The notes beneath the pieces were generated by a model. It did not search any database and was not told where the DNA came from. It saw only the letters and a program-made list of their open reading frames with translations. A stretch of DNA of 32,017 nt, taken from an uncultured Eubacteriales bacterium. GTDB lineage: Bacteria > Bacillota > Clostridia > Christensenellales > Borkfalkiaceae. The stretch's first letter is position 1; the number at the start of each line of letters is the position of its first letter. Below are positions 1 through 6,299 of this stretch, in pieces. The DNA lies in the NCBI GenBank assembly GCA_905210545.1, contig CAJLXC010000010.1, forward strand, positions 1-32,017, written 5' to 3'. A program made the translations under genes and the position numbers.

Positions 1-98
1 CGCCAGACTGCGCAAAAATTTAAAATGGACGACATGAAAGCACCGAATTCGTAAGAATCTTATGGGGGGATTATTTTGTTGGAAAAAAATATACCGAT

Positions 99-1409
99 TT
101 AGTGTCCTCTTCGGGGAAAAAGCAAGCCGAAAATTTCTAAAAAAACACTCTGCAAAATATTATTGATAAAGTAAATGCGTGTCTTGACGACGATTTCAGC
201 GAAAGCGACCACTAAAACCGTCCATAAAAATATGTGATAGTTCAGAAGAATGCTCAAATTCACATCCTTATAATCAATACCAATCAGTTCAAAATGCCTG
301 GAAATGCTGTCCGGCAAACTCGGATCTTCCGCGTTTATGTCATTGATCACAGCTACATCGGGGACGGTTATATCCTCCATATACAAATGTTCGCCCGTCT
401 GCGTATCCACAATGTCTAACGTACACTGCTTTCCGAATTGCAATTGCGGCAAACCGGTCGCCTGATTTTCACTGCTTAAATCAAATGTAAAAACGGGATT
501 TTCCTCATCGAGCGTAACATCCAAAAGTTGATTATCCAAATACACTTCAAGCGGATGTCCGTTAAACTCACTGAAGCTGAAATCATAGCACGCCGTTTGC
601 GCATTGATATACACGGGCATACCATACAGCACATTCCCGGAAGAAATATTTTCATCGTACAGCGTATGGCCGTTCATCGGATCGTAAATGCGCAGATCGT
701 GCATTGTATTGGGTACAAGTCCATTGACTCTAAAATAAGGCGAATCTTTCGAAAGCCGGCCGTCGAGCAATTCCCCGTCAAAGCAAACATTATAGCCGTC
801 CTCTGTAAGATCTTCTCCGGCAAACTGCATCAGAATGGAATAGCCACTGAAGCCGCTTTCAACAGGAAATATTTCCTGCCTGTAAGCAGCAGTCGTGTAA
901 GCCTGTGAAAAGTACACTTTATCATCTTTATCCGCAATTTCCAAAGTATATTCGGTAGAATATTCCAAAAAATCAAAATATACACTGTCCTGCCCGCCGA
1001 GCTGATACTCAAGACGCTTTTCTCCCCCTTTCAGTGTAGCGGTCAGTTCAACTGCATCCTCATTTTCAATTTCGAACTGTACCTCGATGCTGTAGGAAGT
1101 AATGTCCGAAAATGTCTCTTTAACGCTCAATACGACAGCAGCCGTAATTGTCGCTGCTATAATGATCACGGCCCCTACCACTGCCACCACTGCAGAAAAA
1201 GAACTCCCTGCCATCAGTAATTTTTTTCTGAGTTGCGACTGCTGCTGTTTCTTTCTGTCCGCTTTCGGGAGGCTGACTTCGGGCTGTATGTTTACTTCCG
1301 CAGAACGGTATATTTCCTTGTGTGCAACATGTTCGCGCACGCGGTTGTATTCTCTTGCCCGATATAATTCTTCGCACTCATATCGTTCGCTCGATTTGAA
1401 TACTTCCAT
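99..1409 (-). CDS. Membrane-anchored protein with three repeated extracellular modules, function unknown
   Basis: I do not recognise this 436-residue protein. Residues 1-63 are charged and rich in Tyr, Arg and Glu, and should be cytoplasmic. A long hydrophobic segment spans about 64-96. Residues 97-386 look extracellular and beta-rich, and hold three similar modules at about 106-175, 189-258 and 274-350. Each module ends with a pattern like L-x-I-x-D followed by a turn and a Tyr (for example LEIADKDDKVY, LRIYDPMNGHTLY, LDIVDTQTGEHLY). They resemble Ig or fibronectin-III-like folds, but that is inference. Two further hydrophobic stretches lie at 388-406 and 412-431. The ATG is preceded by AGGAGAG and a near-consensus promoter, so the gene looks intact. 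Its codon choice looks less biased to GCG/CGC than the rest of the window, which hints at transfer. It stands alone downstream of tRNA-Leu. Confidence 0.75.
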   Translation of the reverse strand: MEVFKSSERYECEELYRAREYNRVREHVAHKEIYRSAEVNIQPEVSLPKADRKKQQQSQLRKKLLMAGSSFSAVVAVVGAVIIIAATITAAVVLSVKETFSDITSYSIEVQFEIENEDAVELTATLKGGEKRLEYQLGGQDSVYFDFLEYSTEYTLEIADKDDKVYFSQAYTTAAYRQEIFPVESGFSGYSILMQFAGEDLTEDGYNVCFDGELLDGRLSKDSPYFRVNGLVPNTMHDLRIYDPMNGHTLYDENISSGNVLYGMPVYINAQTACYDFSFSEFNGHPLEVYLDNQLLDVTLDEENPVFTFDLSSENQATGLPQLQFGKQCTLDIVDTQTGEHLYMEDITVPDVAVINDINAEDPSLPDSISRHFELIGIDYKDVNLSILLNYHIFLWTVLVVAFAEIVVKTRIYFINNILQSVFLEIFGLLFPRRGH

Positions 1410-1429
1410 AATACTCTCCTGTTTTCTAA

Positions 1430-1458
1430 ATATAACATAGAGTTTACAGGCATGTCAA
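1430..1458 (-). promoter_or_regulatory. SigA-type promoter of the three-module membrane protein
   Basis: On the minus strand TTGACA (1458-1453) is followed after exactly 17 bases by TTATAT (1435-1430). The AGGAGAG ribosome binding site and the ATG lie about 20 bases downstream. The strong consensus suggests constitutive transcription independent of the upstream tRNA. Confidence 0.8.
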
Positions 1459-1560
1459 TACGGTTTTTCATTTTATTTATTCCCATTTGTAGATTTAAAA
1501 GAAAGCAAAAAAACAGCTGTCAAAAGGATGCCGTAAAATTTTCACAGGATACTCGATGAC

Positions 1561-1595
1561 AAAACAAAAAAGAGAGGTGTTTCTCCTCTCTTTTT
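1561..1595 (-). terminator. Rho-independent terminator downstream of tRNA-Leu
   Basis: An 11-bp stem (1567-1577 with 1585-1595) closes a 7-base loop. On the minus strand it ends in a T-rich run continuing into 1565-1561. It separates the tRNA-Leu transcript from the promoter of the membrane-protein gene. The T tail is mirrored on the plus strand, so it could act in both directions. Confidence 0.75.
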
Positions 1596-1596
1596 A

Positions 1597-1771
1597 TGGG
1601 TTTCGTGGATAAAAATGCTACCCTTCAAACCAAGCAGAAGGGTTGCATAAACAGGGCTCTCGAAAATCGCAGGACGCAGTCCGAAATTTTTGGGAAAGAG
1701 GAGCCGCAGGCGTGAAAGCGAACAAGCCGCGACCAATCGCGGCTTGTTGCAAAGTTCGCCTCGCGGCGACG
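1597..1771 (-). other. Gene-free, hairpin-rich trailer between tRNA-Leu and its terminator
   Basis: No convincing gene is seen in the 362 bases between 1409 and the tRNA. The 175 bases directly 3' of the tRNA would be co-transcribed with it up to the terminator. They hold a perfect 12-bp stem with a 4-base loop (1721-1732 with 1737-1748), a 7-bp stem (1620-1626 with 1637-1643) and a short stem (1672-1675 with 1679-1682). The two open frames crossing this stretch run through the tRNA itself and have no ribosome binding site. This could be a structured trailer RNA, a dispersed repeat or an old insertion scar. Confidence 0.45.
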
Positions 1772-1854
1772 TGGTGTGAAGGATGGGACTTGAACCCACA
1801 CGGATAACCATACGCCCCTCAAACGTACGCGTCTGCCAATTCCGCCACCCTCAC
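1772..1854 (-). tRNA. tRNA-Leu (anticodon GAG)
   Basis: This is a class II tRNA of 83 bases with the CCA encoded (1774-1772). The acceptor stem GTGAGGG pairs with CCTTCAC, with one G-U pair. The D region has the usual leucine sequence GGCGGAATTGGCAGACGC. The anticodon stem TACGT/GCGTA closes loop TTGAGGG, giving anticodon GAG, which reads CUC and CUU. An 11-base variable region and the T arm GTGGG-TTCAAGT-CCCAT follow. Its promoter lies in the 3' end of the neighbouring transglycosylase gene. Confidence 0.95.
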
Positions 1855-1870
1855 GTGTTTCAGCCTTTAT

Positions 1871-1899
1871 ATATTACTCATTTTTTACGCTTTTGTCAA
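1871..1899 (-). promoter_or_regulatory. Promoter of tRNA-Leu, overlapping the 3' end of the transglycosylase gene
   Basis: On the minus strand TTGACA (1899-1894), a 17-base spacer and TAATAT (1876-1871) lie 16 bases before the first base of the mature tRNA. Most of the promoter lies inside the last codons of the upstream gene, whose stop codon ends at 1874. Confidence 0.85.
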
Positions 1900-2479
1900 G
1901 AAGTTTTCCATATAATTTTTTATATTTTCTAAAACTTTCATAAATTTTTTTCACGTATACGCGCGTTTCTTTAAAAGGAATTTCTTTGAGCGTCTTTCCG
2001 TCTTCGCTATAAGCTTTGTTCTCGAGCCATATTCTGACGTTGCCTTCGCCCGCGTTATAAGCCGCTATCGCGGTCTTTGCGTCTGAAAATCCGTCTGTCA
2101 GATAGCGCACGTAAAAACAACCGAAGCGTATATTCGTTTTCGCGTCGAGAAGATTATAGTTTACGATTTTAAGTTTTCCGGCGATATAATTTCCCGTTTC
2201 CGCCGTTATCTGCATAAGACCTGTCGCGCCTTTGCCGCTTTGTGCGTTGCAGTCGAAACCGCTTTCTACCCGGATTATGGCAAAGACGAGAGCGGGGTCT
2301 AAATCGTATTCCCGCGCGCAGTCGAGCGTTTCTTCTTTGTATCCAAGAGGGTAAAGGACTTTTTTTGAATAATATTCGTAAAAGAAGCACAAACCGAAAA
2401 AACACCAGAAAACTATAAGCACGTAAGTAACGATTTTGTATGCCGCCGAGAAAAAGCCGTCTGCGTTATTCGTTTCCAT
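1874..2479 (-). CDS. Membrane-anchored soluble-lytic-transglycosylase-like (SLT) protein
   Basis: This 201-residue protein is a probable peptidoglycan lytic transglycosylase of the Slt70/GEWL-fold family, which cleaves MurNAc-GlcNAc bonds and leaves 1,6-anhydroMurNAc ends. One hydrophobic segment at about 14-34 should anchor it with the enzyme domain outside. The family motifs are present: RVESGF at 70-75 with Glu72 as the expected catalytic acid, GLMQIT at 87-92, and AYNAG at 140-144. The length fits a minimal SLT domain plus anchor. No clear Shine-Dalgarno precedes the ATG. A TAATAT lies only about 10 bases upstream of it on the minus strand, so either the start lies elsewhere or the message is nearly leaderless. 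No cognate partner gene is next to it. Confidence 0.9.
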   Translation of the reverse strand: METNNADGFFSAAYKIVTYVLIVFWCFFGLCFFYEYYSKKVLYPLGYKEETLDCAREYDLDPALVFAIIRVESGFDCNAQSGKGATGLMQITAETGNYIAGKLKIVNYNLLDAKTNIRFGCFYVRYLTDGFSDAKTAIAAYNAGEGNVRIWLENKAYSEDGKTLKEIPFKETRVYVKKIYESFRKYKKLYGKLLDKSVKNE

Positions 2480-2564
2480 AACAATAATATATTATGCGCA
2501 ATGCGGCGATAAATAAGCGGGACTGTAAATTTTTAAAACTTTCGACGCAGGCAAAAGCGGATAA

Positions 2565-2876
2565 TTACTTTGCGGCGTCGTCTTTAAACCAACGGAAATT
2601 TCCCTTTACGCCCGTTACTTCGGAATAAATCACGAACCGCTTTTTTAAAAAGAACAGACCTATAGCGAGAAGCGGCAGGTTGAAAATGAGCGTGTAATAA
2701 CCCGCGCCGAAGCCCGTGAGCTTTTGCAGCATAGTGGCTATTCCGTCAACGCCGCTCGGAGCGAAATCCGCGCGGTAGACGAATACGTGCAGGGTAAAGG
2801 CGGAAATAACCGCCGCAATTAAGGTTACGGCGGCGGTGAGAAGTTCCTTTTTAAATGAAATTACGGATTTGTTCAT
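2565..2876 (-). pseudogene. Truncated YitT-family membrane protein (N-terminal third only)
   Basis: The first 85 or so residues match the N-terminus of YitT/UPF0750 membrane proteins: a first helix, then HVFVYRADFAPSGVDGIATM, then a second helix around LIFNLPLLAIGLFFLKKRF. Intact YitT proteins are about 280-290 residues, with several helices and a C-terminal DUF2179 domain. Here the frame ends after 103 residues, with a short unrelated-looking tail (about 86-103). The 85 bases before the next gene hold no remainder in any frame. It starts 5 bases after the diacylglycerol kinase gene and was probably co-transcribed with it. A deletion that removed the 3' two-thirds is the simplest reading. A short functional derivative cannot be excluded. 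Confidence 0.7.
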
Positions 2877-2881
2877 AAGAC

Positions 2882-3766
2882 CTATTTTTTATTATAAACT
2901 CTTAATTCGTCGGAAACGATTTTTACTTCGAACGGAATGTCTTCGTATAATTCTCCGTCCACGTTGACGGTGTAATGTTCCGCTTCGGGCATAATTTTTA
3001 CCGTCTGCATGTTTTTGTGCGTTGTTTCTTTAATCGTTAAAATTTTTCCCGCTTTAAGTTTTATCACGGCGGCGGTTATTTTAAGTTTTCCCATTCCTTT
3101 CACCGCTATGAAGTCGAGTTTCTTGTCGCGCGGGTTTGCCACGGGGCATATAGGAATTCCGCCCCCGTATCTGTGTCCGTTGGCAACGCACGCCATAAAC
3201 GATTCGTAACTGATTTTTTCTCCGTCGTCAAGCGCGGCGGCGAATTTTACGGGTTTAAATCCGACGAGTGCTTTAATAAGACATTTCGTATAGGTGAGTT
3301 TGGTTTTCTTTTTGCTTGCGGCGTAAAGTTTTAACACTTCTACGTCTATGCCCATTCCGATTATGTTCAAGCCTCGCACCGTCGGCATCTGCATATAGTC
3401 GGTGAATTGCGGCTCGCCGTTTACGATAATATCCGTAGCCTTTACGGGGTCTTCCGGAATACCGAGCGCGGCGGCGAAATCGTTGCCCGTTCCGCAGGGG
3501 ATAATACCGAGAGCCACTTTGTCGAAGCGGGAAAAACCGTTGATGACCTCGTGCAGAGTTCCGTCCCCGCCGACGACTATCACGTTATCCGCGCCGCCTT
3601 CTATAAGCTTTTTAGTTAATACCGTCGCGTCTCCGCGTTTTTCCGTTCTGTATACGGCGTATTCCGCGTTATGGTTTTTAAGCCTGTTCTCTATGAGAGC
3701 AAGGTTTTTTATCATTCTTTTGCCTTTTTTTCCGCCAGCGATGGGATTAACGAGTAAATTTAACAT
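2882..3766 (-). CDS. Diacylglycerol kinase family lipid kinase (DagK/YegS type)
   Basis: This 294-residue soluble lipid kinase probably phosphorylates diacylglycerol or a related lipid at the inner membrane face, recycling it into phosphatidic acid. It starts with the typical LLVNPIAGG (residues 4-12). GGDGT at 66-70 is the nucleotide-binding motif of the DAGK catalytic domain, and PCGTGNDFA at 90-98 is the second conserved motif. The length matches bacterial DgkB/YegS proteins. An AAGG before the ATG and a promoter at 3825-3797 support the start. It is divergent from the rpsF operon and leads into the truncated YitT gene. The exact lipid substrate cannot be read from sequence. Confidence 0.9.
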   Translation of the reverse strand: MLNLLVNPIAGGKKGKRMIKNLALIENRLKNHNAEYAVYRTEKRGDATVLTKKLIEGGADNVIVVGGDGTLHEVINGFSRFDKVALGIIPCGTGNDFAAALGIPEDPVKATDIIVNGEPQFTDYMQMPTVRGLNIIGMGIDVEVLKLYAASKKKTKLTYTKCLIKALVGFKPVKFAAALDDGEKISYESFMACVANGHRYGGGIPICPVANPRDKKLDFIAVKGMGKLKITAAVIKLKAGKILTIKETTHKNMQTVKIMPEAEHYTVNVDGELYEDIPFEVKIVSDELRVYNKK

Positions 3767-3796
3767 TTTTACCTTCGTGAAATATATTACCGAACT

Positions 3797-3825
3797 ATTT
3801 TACAACAATTCCGATAAAAAAACAA
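3797..3825 (-). promoter_or_regulatory. Promoter of the diacylglycerol kinase gene
   Basis: On the minus strand TTGTTT (3825-3820), a 17-base spacer and TAAAAT (3802-3797) lie about 30 bases before the ATG. It is divergent from the ribosomal-protein promoter about 115 bases away. I see nothing else in the intervening stretch. Confidence 0.6.
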
Positions 3826-3940
3826 CCTTTTAGCGATATAATATGCTGCGTAAAATATCCTTTTGCAGCCATAACGCGGCGCGGACGTAGAAAAGGAATC
3901 AAAAAAACTCGCGCGCTTGTGCGAAATCTCGGGAAAACGA

Positions 3941-3969
3941 TTGACAAAAAATATAAAATCTGTTAATAT
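3941..3969 (+). promoter_or_regulatory. SigA-type promoter of the rpsF-ssb-rpsR operon
   Basis: TTGACA, a 17-base spacer and TAATAT give a near-perfect housekeeping promoter, as expected for ribosomal protein genes. About 80 bases of leader follow before the rpsF ATG. Confidence 0.9.
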
Positions 3970-4005
3970 GAATAAGCTTTAGTCTGCGTAATCGGCAAAA
4001 GCATA

Positions 4006-4040
4006 ACCTTGCTCCGAAAAATGCGGAGCCGAATAAGTCC
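4006..4040 (+). promoter_or_regulatory. Possible S6:S18 (rpsF leader) autoregulatory RNA element
   Basis: The leader of rpsF contains a 6-bp hairpin, GCTCCG (4011-4016) with CGGAGC (4024-4029). Directly 3' of it is an unpaired CCGAAT-like bulge (4029-4034), and then a short lower stem CTT/AAG (4008-4010 with 4035-4037). The described bacterial rpsF leader motif binds the S6:S18 complex through a CCG in an asymmetric bulge between two stems, so the layout fits. The lower stem is short and I cannot score it against the Rfam model. Confidence 0.5.
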
Positions 4041-4057
4041 GGGAGGTATAAAAAATT

Positions 4058-4339
4058 ATGACTAAATACGAAATGTTGTATATTCTCGACGCAAGTCTTT
4101 CAGACGAAGCGAAAGAGAGTATCGTCAAGAAGTTAGAGGATTTGGTTAAAACGAGCGGCGGCGCGGTAGAAAGCATCGATCGCTGGGGAACGAGAAAATT
4201 GCAGTATCCCATTAACTATAAATCCGAAGGCTACTACGTATTGATGAACTTCGAAGCGGAAAAAACGCTCGTAGTCGAAATCAAGCGTATTGCCGGAATA
4301 ACCGACGGTATCATAAGAAGACTCATCACCAAGAGATAA
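4058..4339 (+). CDS. rpsF: 30S ribosomal protein S6
   Basis: This 93-residue S6 protein binds S18 and helps form the platform of the 30S subunit. It opens with the typical MTKYEMLYILDASL, carries the conserved DRWGTRKLQYPI stretch at about 41-52, and ends with a basic segment. Length is normal for bacteria. A GGGAGG ribosome binding site lies 11 bases before the ATG. It is the first gene of the classical rpsF-ssb-rpsR operon and is probably autoregulated with S18 through the leader RNA. Confidence 0.97.
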   Translation: MTKYEMLYILDASLSDEAKESIVKKLEDLVKTSGGAVESIDRWGTRKLQYPINYKSEGYYVLMNFEAEKTLVVEIKRIAGITDGIIRRLITKR

Positions 4340-4348
4340 GGAGAAAAG

Positions 4349-4762
4349 ATGAACAAAGTAATTTTAGTGGGAAATCTTACCAGAGATCCCGAGCTGACCA
4401 CAACGCCGAGCGGTGTCGCCGTATGCAGATTTGCTATAGCGGTATCGAGAGATTACGCCAGTGCGGACGGTTCGCGCGAAACCGATTTCTTTAACGTAAC
4501 GGTATGGCGCGGCAGAGCGGAAAATTGCGGAAAATATCTTAAAAAAGGCAATAAAGTCGCGGTTGTCGGCAGTCTTCAGAATCGTTCTTACGAAGATAAA
4601 GACGGCATAAAGAGAAACGTTACCGACGTTATTGCGAACGAAGTGGAATTTCTGACGCCTAAAAACGCCCAGAGTTCCGACGAAACGGATGGCGGAGCGG
4701 TATCCGCGAGAAGAGAACGTCCGCCGCTGGAAGCGATAGACGATAATCAGCTTCCGTTTTAA
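4349..4762 (+). CDS. ssb: Single-stranded DNA-binding protein
   Basis: This 137-residue SSB protects single-stranded DNA and recruits replication and repair enzymes. The OB-fold occupies about residues 1-105: it starts MNKVILVGNLTRDPEL and contains the conserved FFNVTVWRGRAENC and the GSLQNRSYEDKDG loop. A short polar linker leads to the C-terminal tip DDNQLPF, a variant of the DDDIPF peptide that binds partner proteins. It starts 9 bases after rpsF with a GGAG site. Confidence 0.97.
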   Translation: MNKVILVGNLTRDPELTTTPSGVAVCRFAIAVSRDYASADGSRETDFFNVTVWRGRAENCGKYLKKGNKVAVVGSLQNRSYEDKDGIKRNVTDVIANEVEFLTPKNAQSSDETDGGAVSARRERPPLEAIDDNQLPF

Positions 4763-4785
4763 TATTATTATAGGAGAATAACGAA

Positions 4786-5109
4786 ATGGACGAAAATATA
4801 AACGTAACGCCCGTTGCGGAAGAAGTTAAAGAAGCGGAACCCGCTGTCGAAAACGCAGAAGCCGCTCCCGCAAAAGAGGCGAAAAAATTCGTGAAAAGAA
4901 TTCCCAAGAGAAAGGTTTGCGCTTTTTGTCAGGCAAAGGTAGACGCTATCGATTATAAAGATATCAATACCTTAAAGAAATACGTTACGGAAGGCGGAAA
5001 AATTCTTCCCCGCCGTATGACCGGCACCTGCGCGAAACACCAGAGAGTTCTCGCAAGCGCGATAAAGCGCGCAAGAATCGTCGATCTGTTACCTTTCAAA
5101 GGCGAATGA
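4786..5109 (+). CDS. rpsR: 30S ribosomal protein S18 with an acidic/Ala-rich N-terminal extension
   Basis: This S18 binds S6 in the 30S platform. The S18 core is about residues 33-105, with FVKRIPKRKVCAFC, then DYKDINTLKKYVTEGGKILP and a basic C-terminus ending in DLLPF. It is a zinc-binding (C+) version: CAFC and a second CAKH pair supply four ligands. At 107 residues it is about 30 longer than the usual 75-80, because of a Glu/Ala/Pro-rich leader at residues 1-32. The start is supported by AGGAG nine bases upstream, so the extension is probably real. A terminator follows directly. Confidence 0.95.
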   Translation: MDENINVTPVAEEVKEAEPAVENAEAAPAKEAKKFVKRIPKRKVCAFCQAKVDAIDYKDINTLKKYVTEGGKILPRRMTGTCAKHQRVLASAIKRARIVDLLPFKGE

Positions 5110-5130
5110 TTTGTCGAAATATAAACAAAT

Positions 5131-5160
5131 AAGGCGGACTTGTTCCGCCTTAATTTTTTT
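5131..5160 (+). terminator. Rho-independent terminator of the rpsF operon
   Basis: An 8-bp stem AAGGCGGA/TCCGCCTT (5131-5138 with 5144-5151) has a 5-base loop and is followed by a run of seven T. Confidence 0.92.
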
Positions 5161-5183
5161 AAATTTAAAAATCGGTTTTTTCC

Positions 5184-5212
5184 TTGACTTGCATTCTTTC
5201 TTATGGTATATT
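5184..5212 (+). promoter_or_regulatory. SigA-type promoter of the small lipoprotein gene
   Basis: TTGACT, a 17-base spacer and TATATT lie 33 bases before the ATG at 5246. They sit directly behind the rpsF-operon terminator, so the lipoprotein gene is a separate unit. Confidence 0.85.
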
Positions 5213-5245
5213 ATGAATACAAAACATGAAAGGAGATATTTTGTT

Positions 5246-5695
5246 ATGAAAAAATTTGCTATGATCGTTTCGATCTTACTCGTTGCGGTTCTTTCCGTGG
5301 CTATGGTCGGCTGTTCTACTTACGGCTCGGTTAAAAAAGCATTCGAAGACGCAGGCTACAAACAGAGCGAAGCGGTCGAAGGAATTGCCAAAGACCTTAC
5401 TTCCGCTGCCGAAAAAGACGATATCGCCGCAACCCCTCACATTATGGTCAAGGGCACTAAAATCGTTCTTATCGTTGAATTCAAAGCGACCGACGATATG
5501 AAAGCATATTATGAAAACAGCAACACTTTGCAGGGAATCTTTAAAGATCTTTCCGAAAGCGAAGACGCTAAAAGTTTTTATGAGTCTCTCGAAAAGACCG
5601 GTTGCGTAAAAGGAAACTGCCTTGTAGTTCCCGTTCCCTTGCCTCTTGGCGGCGCTACTATTTCCGACGTTAAGGAAGTTATGAAAAACGCGTAA
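5246..5695 (+). CDS. Small putative lipoprotein, function unknown
   Basis: I do not recognise this 149-residue product. The start at 5246 is set by AGGAG eight bases upstream and by the promoter, not by the longer open frame beginning at 5111. Residues 1-22 form a lipoprotein signal peptide (KKF, a hydrophobic core, then MVGC), with Cys23 as the expected lipidated residue. The mature part is about 126 residues of mixed alpha/beta character, with two Cys (CVKGNC) near residues 120-125 that might form a small loop or disulfide. A hairpin follows, so it is probably monocistronic. It could be a substrate-binding or envelope-stress protein, but nothing shows which. Confidence 0.75.
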   Translation: MKKFAMIVSILLVAVLSVAMVGCSTYGSVKKAFEDAGYKQSEAVEGIAKDLTSAAEKDDIAATPHIMVKGTKIVLIVEFKATDDMKAYYENSNTLQGIFKDLSESEDAKSFYESLEKTGCVKGNCLVVPVPLPLGGATISDVKEVMKNA

Positions 5696-5722
5696 CTTCA
5701 GGCGAAAAAACAAAATAATTTC

Positions 5723-5755
5723 GGGGCGAGGCTTTTACCGCGCCCCTTAATTTAA
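5723..5755 (+). terminator. Probable terminator after the small lipoprotein gene
   Basis: A 6-bp GC stem GGGGCG/CGCCCC (5723-5728 with 5741-5746) has a 12-base loop and is followed by TTAATTTAAAAA. The T tract is short, so some read-through into the next gene is likely, and no clear promoter is seen between the two genes. Confidence 0.6.
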
Positions 5756-5776
5756 AAATAAGGAGAAAAATTACTT

Positions 5777-6238
5777 ATGGGTAAAAGAAAAAACAAAAAT
5801 AACGCTTCTCTCGCGCTTACCGCTCTTTCCGTTCTCGGCGGACTCGCCGCAATCATAATGCTGTTTTTGCCGGCGGTAGCAATTAAAGATACGAGCAATA
5901 CGTACACCGGTTTGCAGACGGCTTTCGGATATACAAAAGGCGAAGGTTCTATCAAAGTGGAGATATTTAAATTTTCGTTTATGAATTTGTTGCCGTATCT
6001 GCTTGCGCTCGGCGGACTTGTCTTTTCCGTGCTCGGCGCAGCGGGCAGAGGGAGCAAGCTCGGCGCGATAATCGCCGCGGCGGCGTTTATCGCGGCAGGG
6101 GTGTTCTTTATTATGTCCAACACGTTCTGCGATTATCTTTTCGGCAAAGACGTTCTCGCTATCGCTTACGGCGCGATCGTTGCAGCCGTTGCGTCGTTCG
6201 TCGCGGGCGCGTGCCAGCTTTTTAAGGTGATTTTCTGA
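5777..6238 (+). CDS. Small four-helix membrane protein, function unknown
   Basis: This 153-residue product is not recognised. A basic N-terminus (residues 1-9) is followed by a hydrophobic helix at about 12-35, a polar extracellular loop at 36-66, and helices at about 70-90, 94-114 and 124-146. No enzymatic motif is visible. AAGGAG lies 12 bases before the ATG. The gene follows the lipoprotein gene across a weak hairpin and has its own strong terminator. The two may act together at the envelope, but only proximity suggests this. Confidence 0.7.
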   Translation: MGKRKNKNNASLALTALSVLGGLAAIIMLFLPAVAIKDTSNTYTGLQTAFGYTKGEGSIKVEIFKFSFMNLLPYLLALGGLVFSVLGAAGRGSKLGAIIAAAAFIAAGVFFIMSNTFCDYLFGKDVLAIAYGAIVAAVASFVAGACQLFKVIF

Positions 6239-6261
6239 AAAAACTAAAACGAAATAATCTT

Positions 6262-6299
6262 CCGCCCGCAAAACCTTGCGTTTTGCGGGCGGGTTTTTA
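6262..6299 (+). terminator. Rho-independent terminator after the small membrane protein
   Basis: A 13-bp GC-rich stem (6262-6274 with 6280-6292) has a 5-base loop and is followed by GTTTTTATTT. The 230 bases after it, up to the next gene, hold only a weak promoter candidate (GTGCAT, 17 bases, TACAAT at 6448-6453). Confidence 0.93.

Noticed and set aside
1..54. Open frame of 18 codons running off the left edge and ending with TAA at 52-54
   Set aside because: It could be the C-terminus of a gene outside the window, but it is far too short to tell from chance.
1542..1822. Minus-strand open frames covering the tRNA-Leu and its trailer
   Set aside because: They run through the tRNA gene, lack a ribosome binding site and include the terminator stem.
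5111..5245. Longer N-terminus for the small lipoprotein
   Set aside because: It would cross the rpsR terminator and the promoter; the ATG at 5246 has AGGAG and starts a perfect signal peptide.
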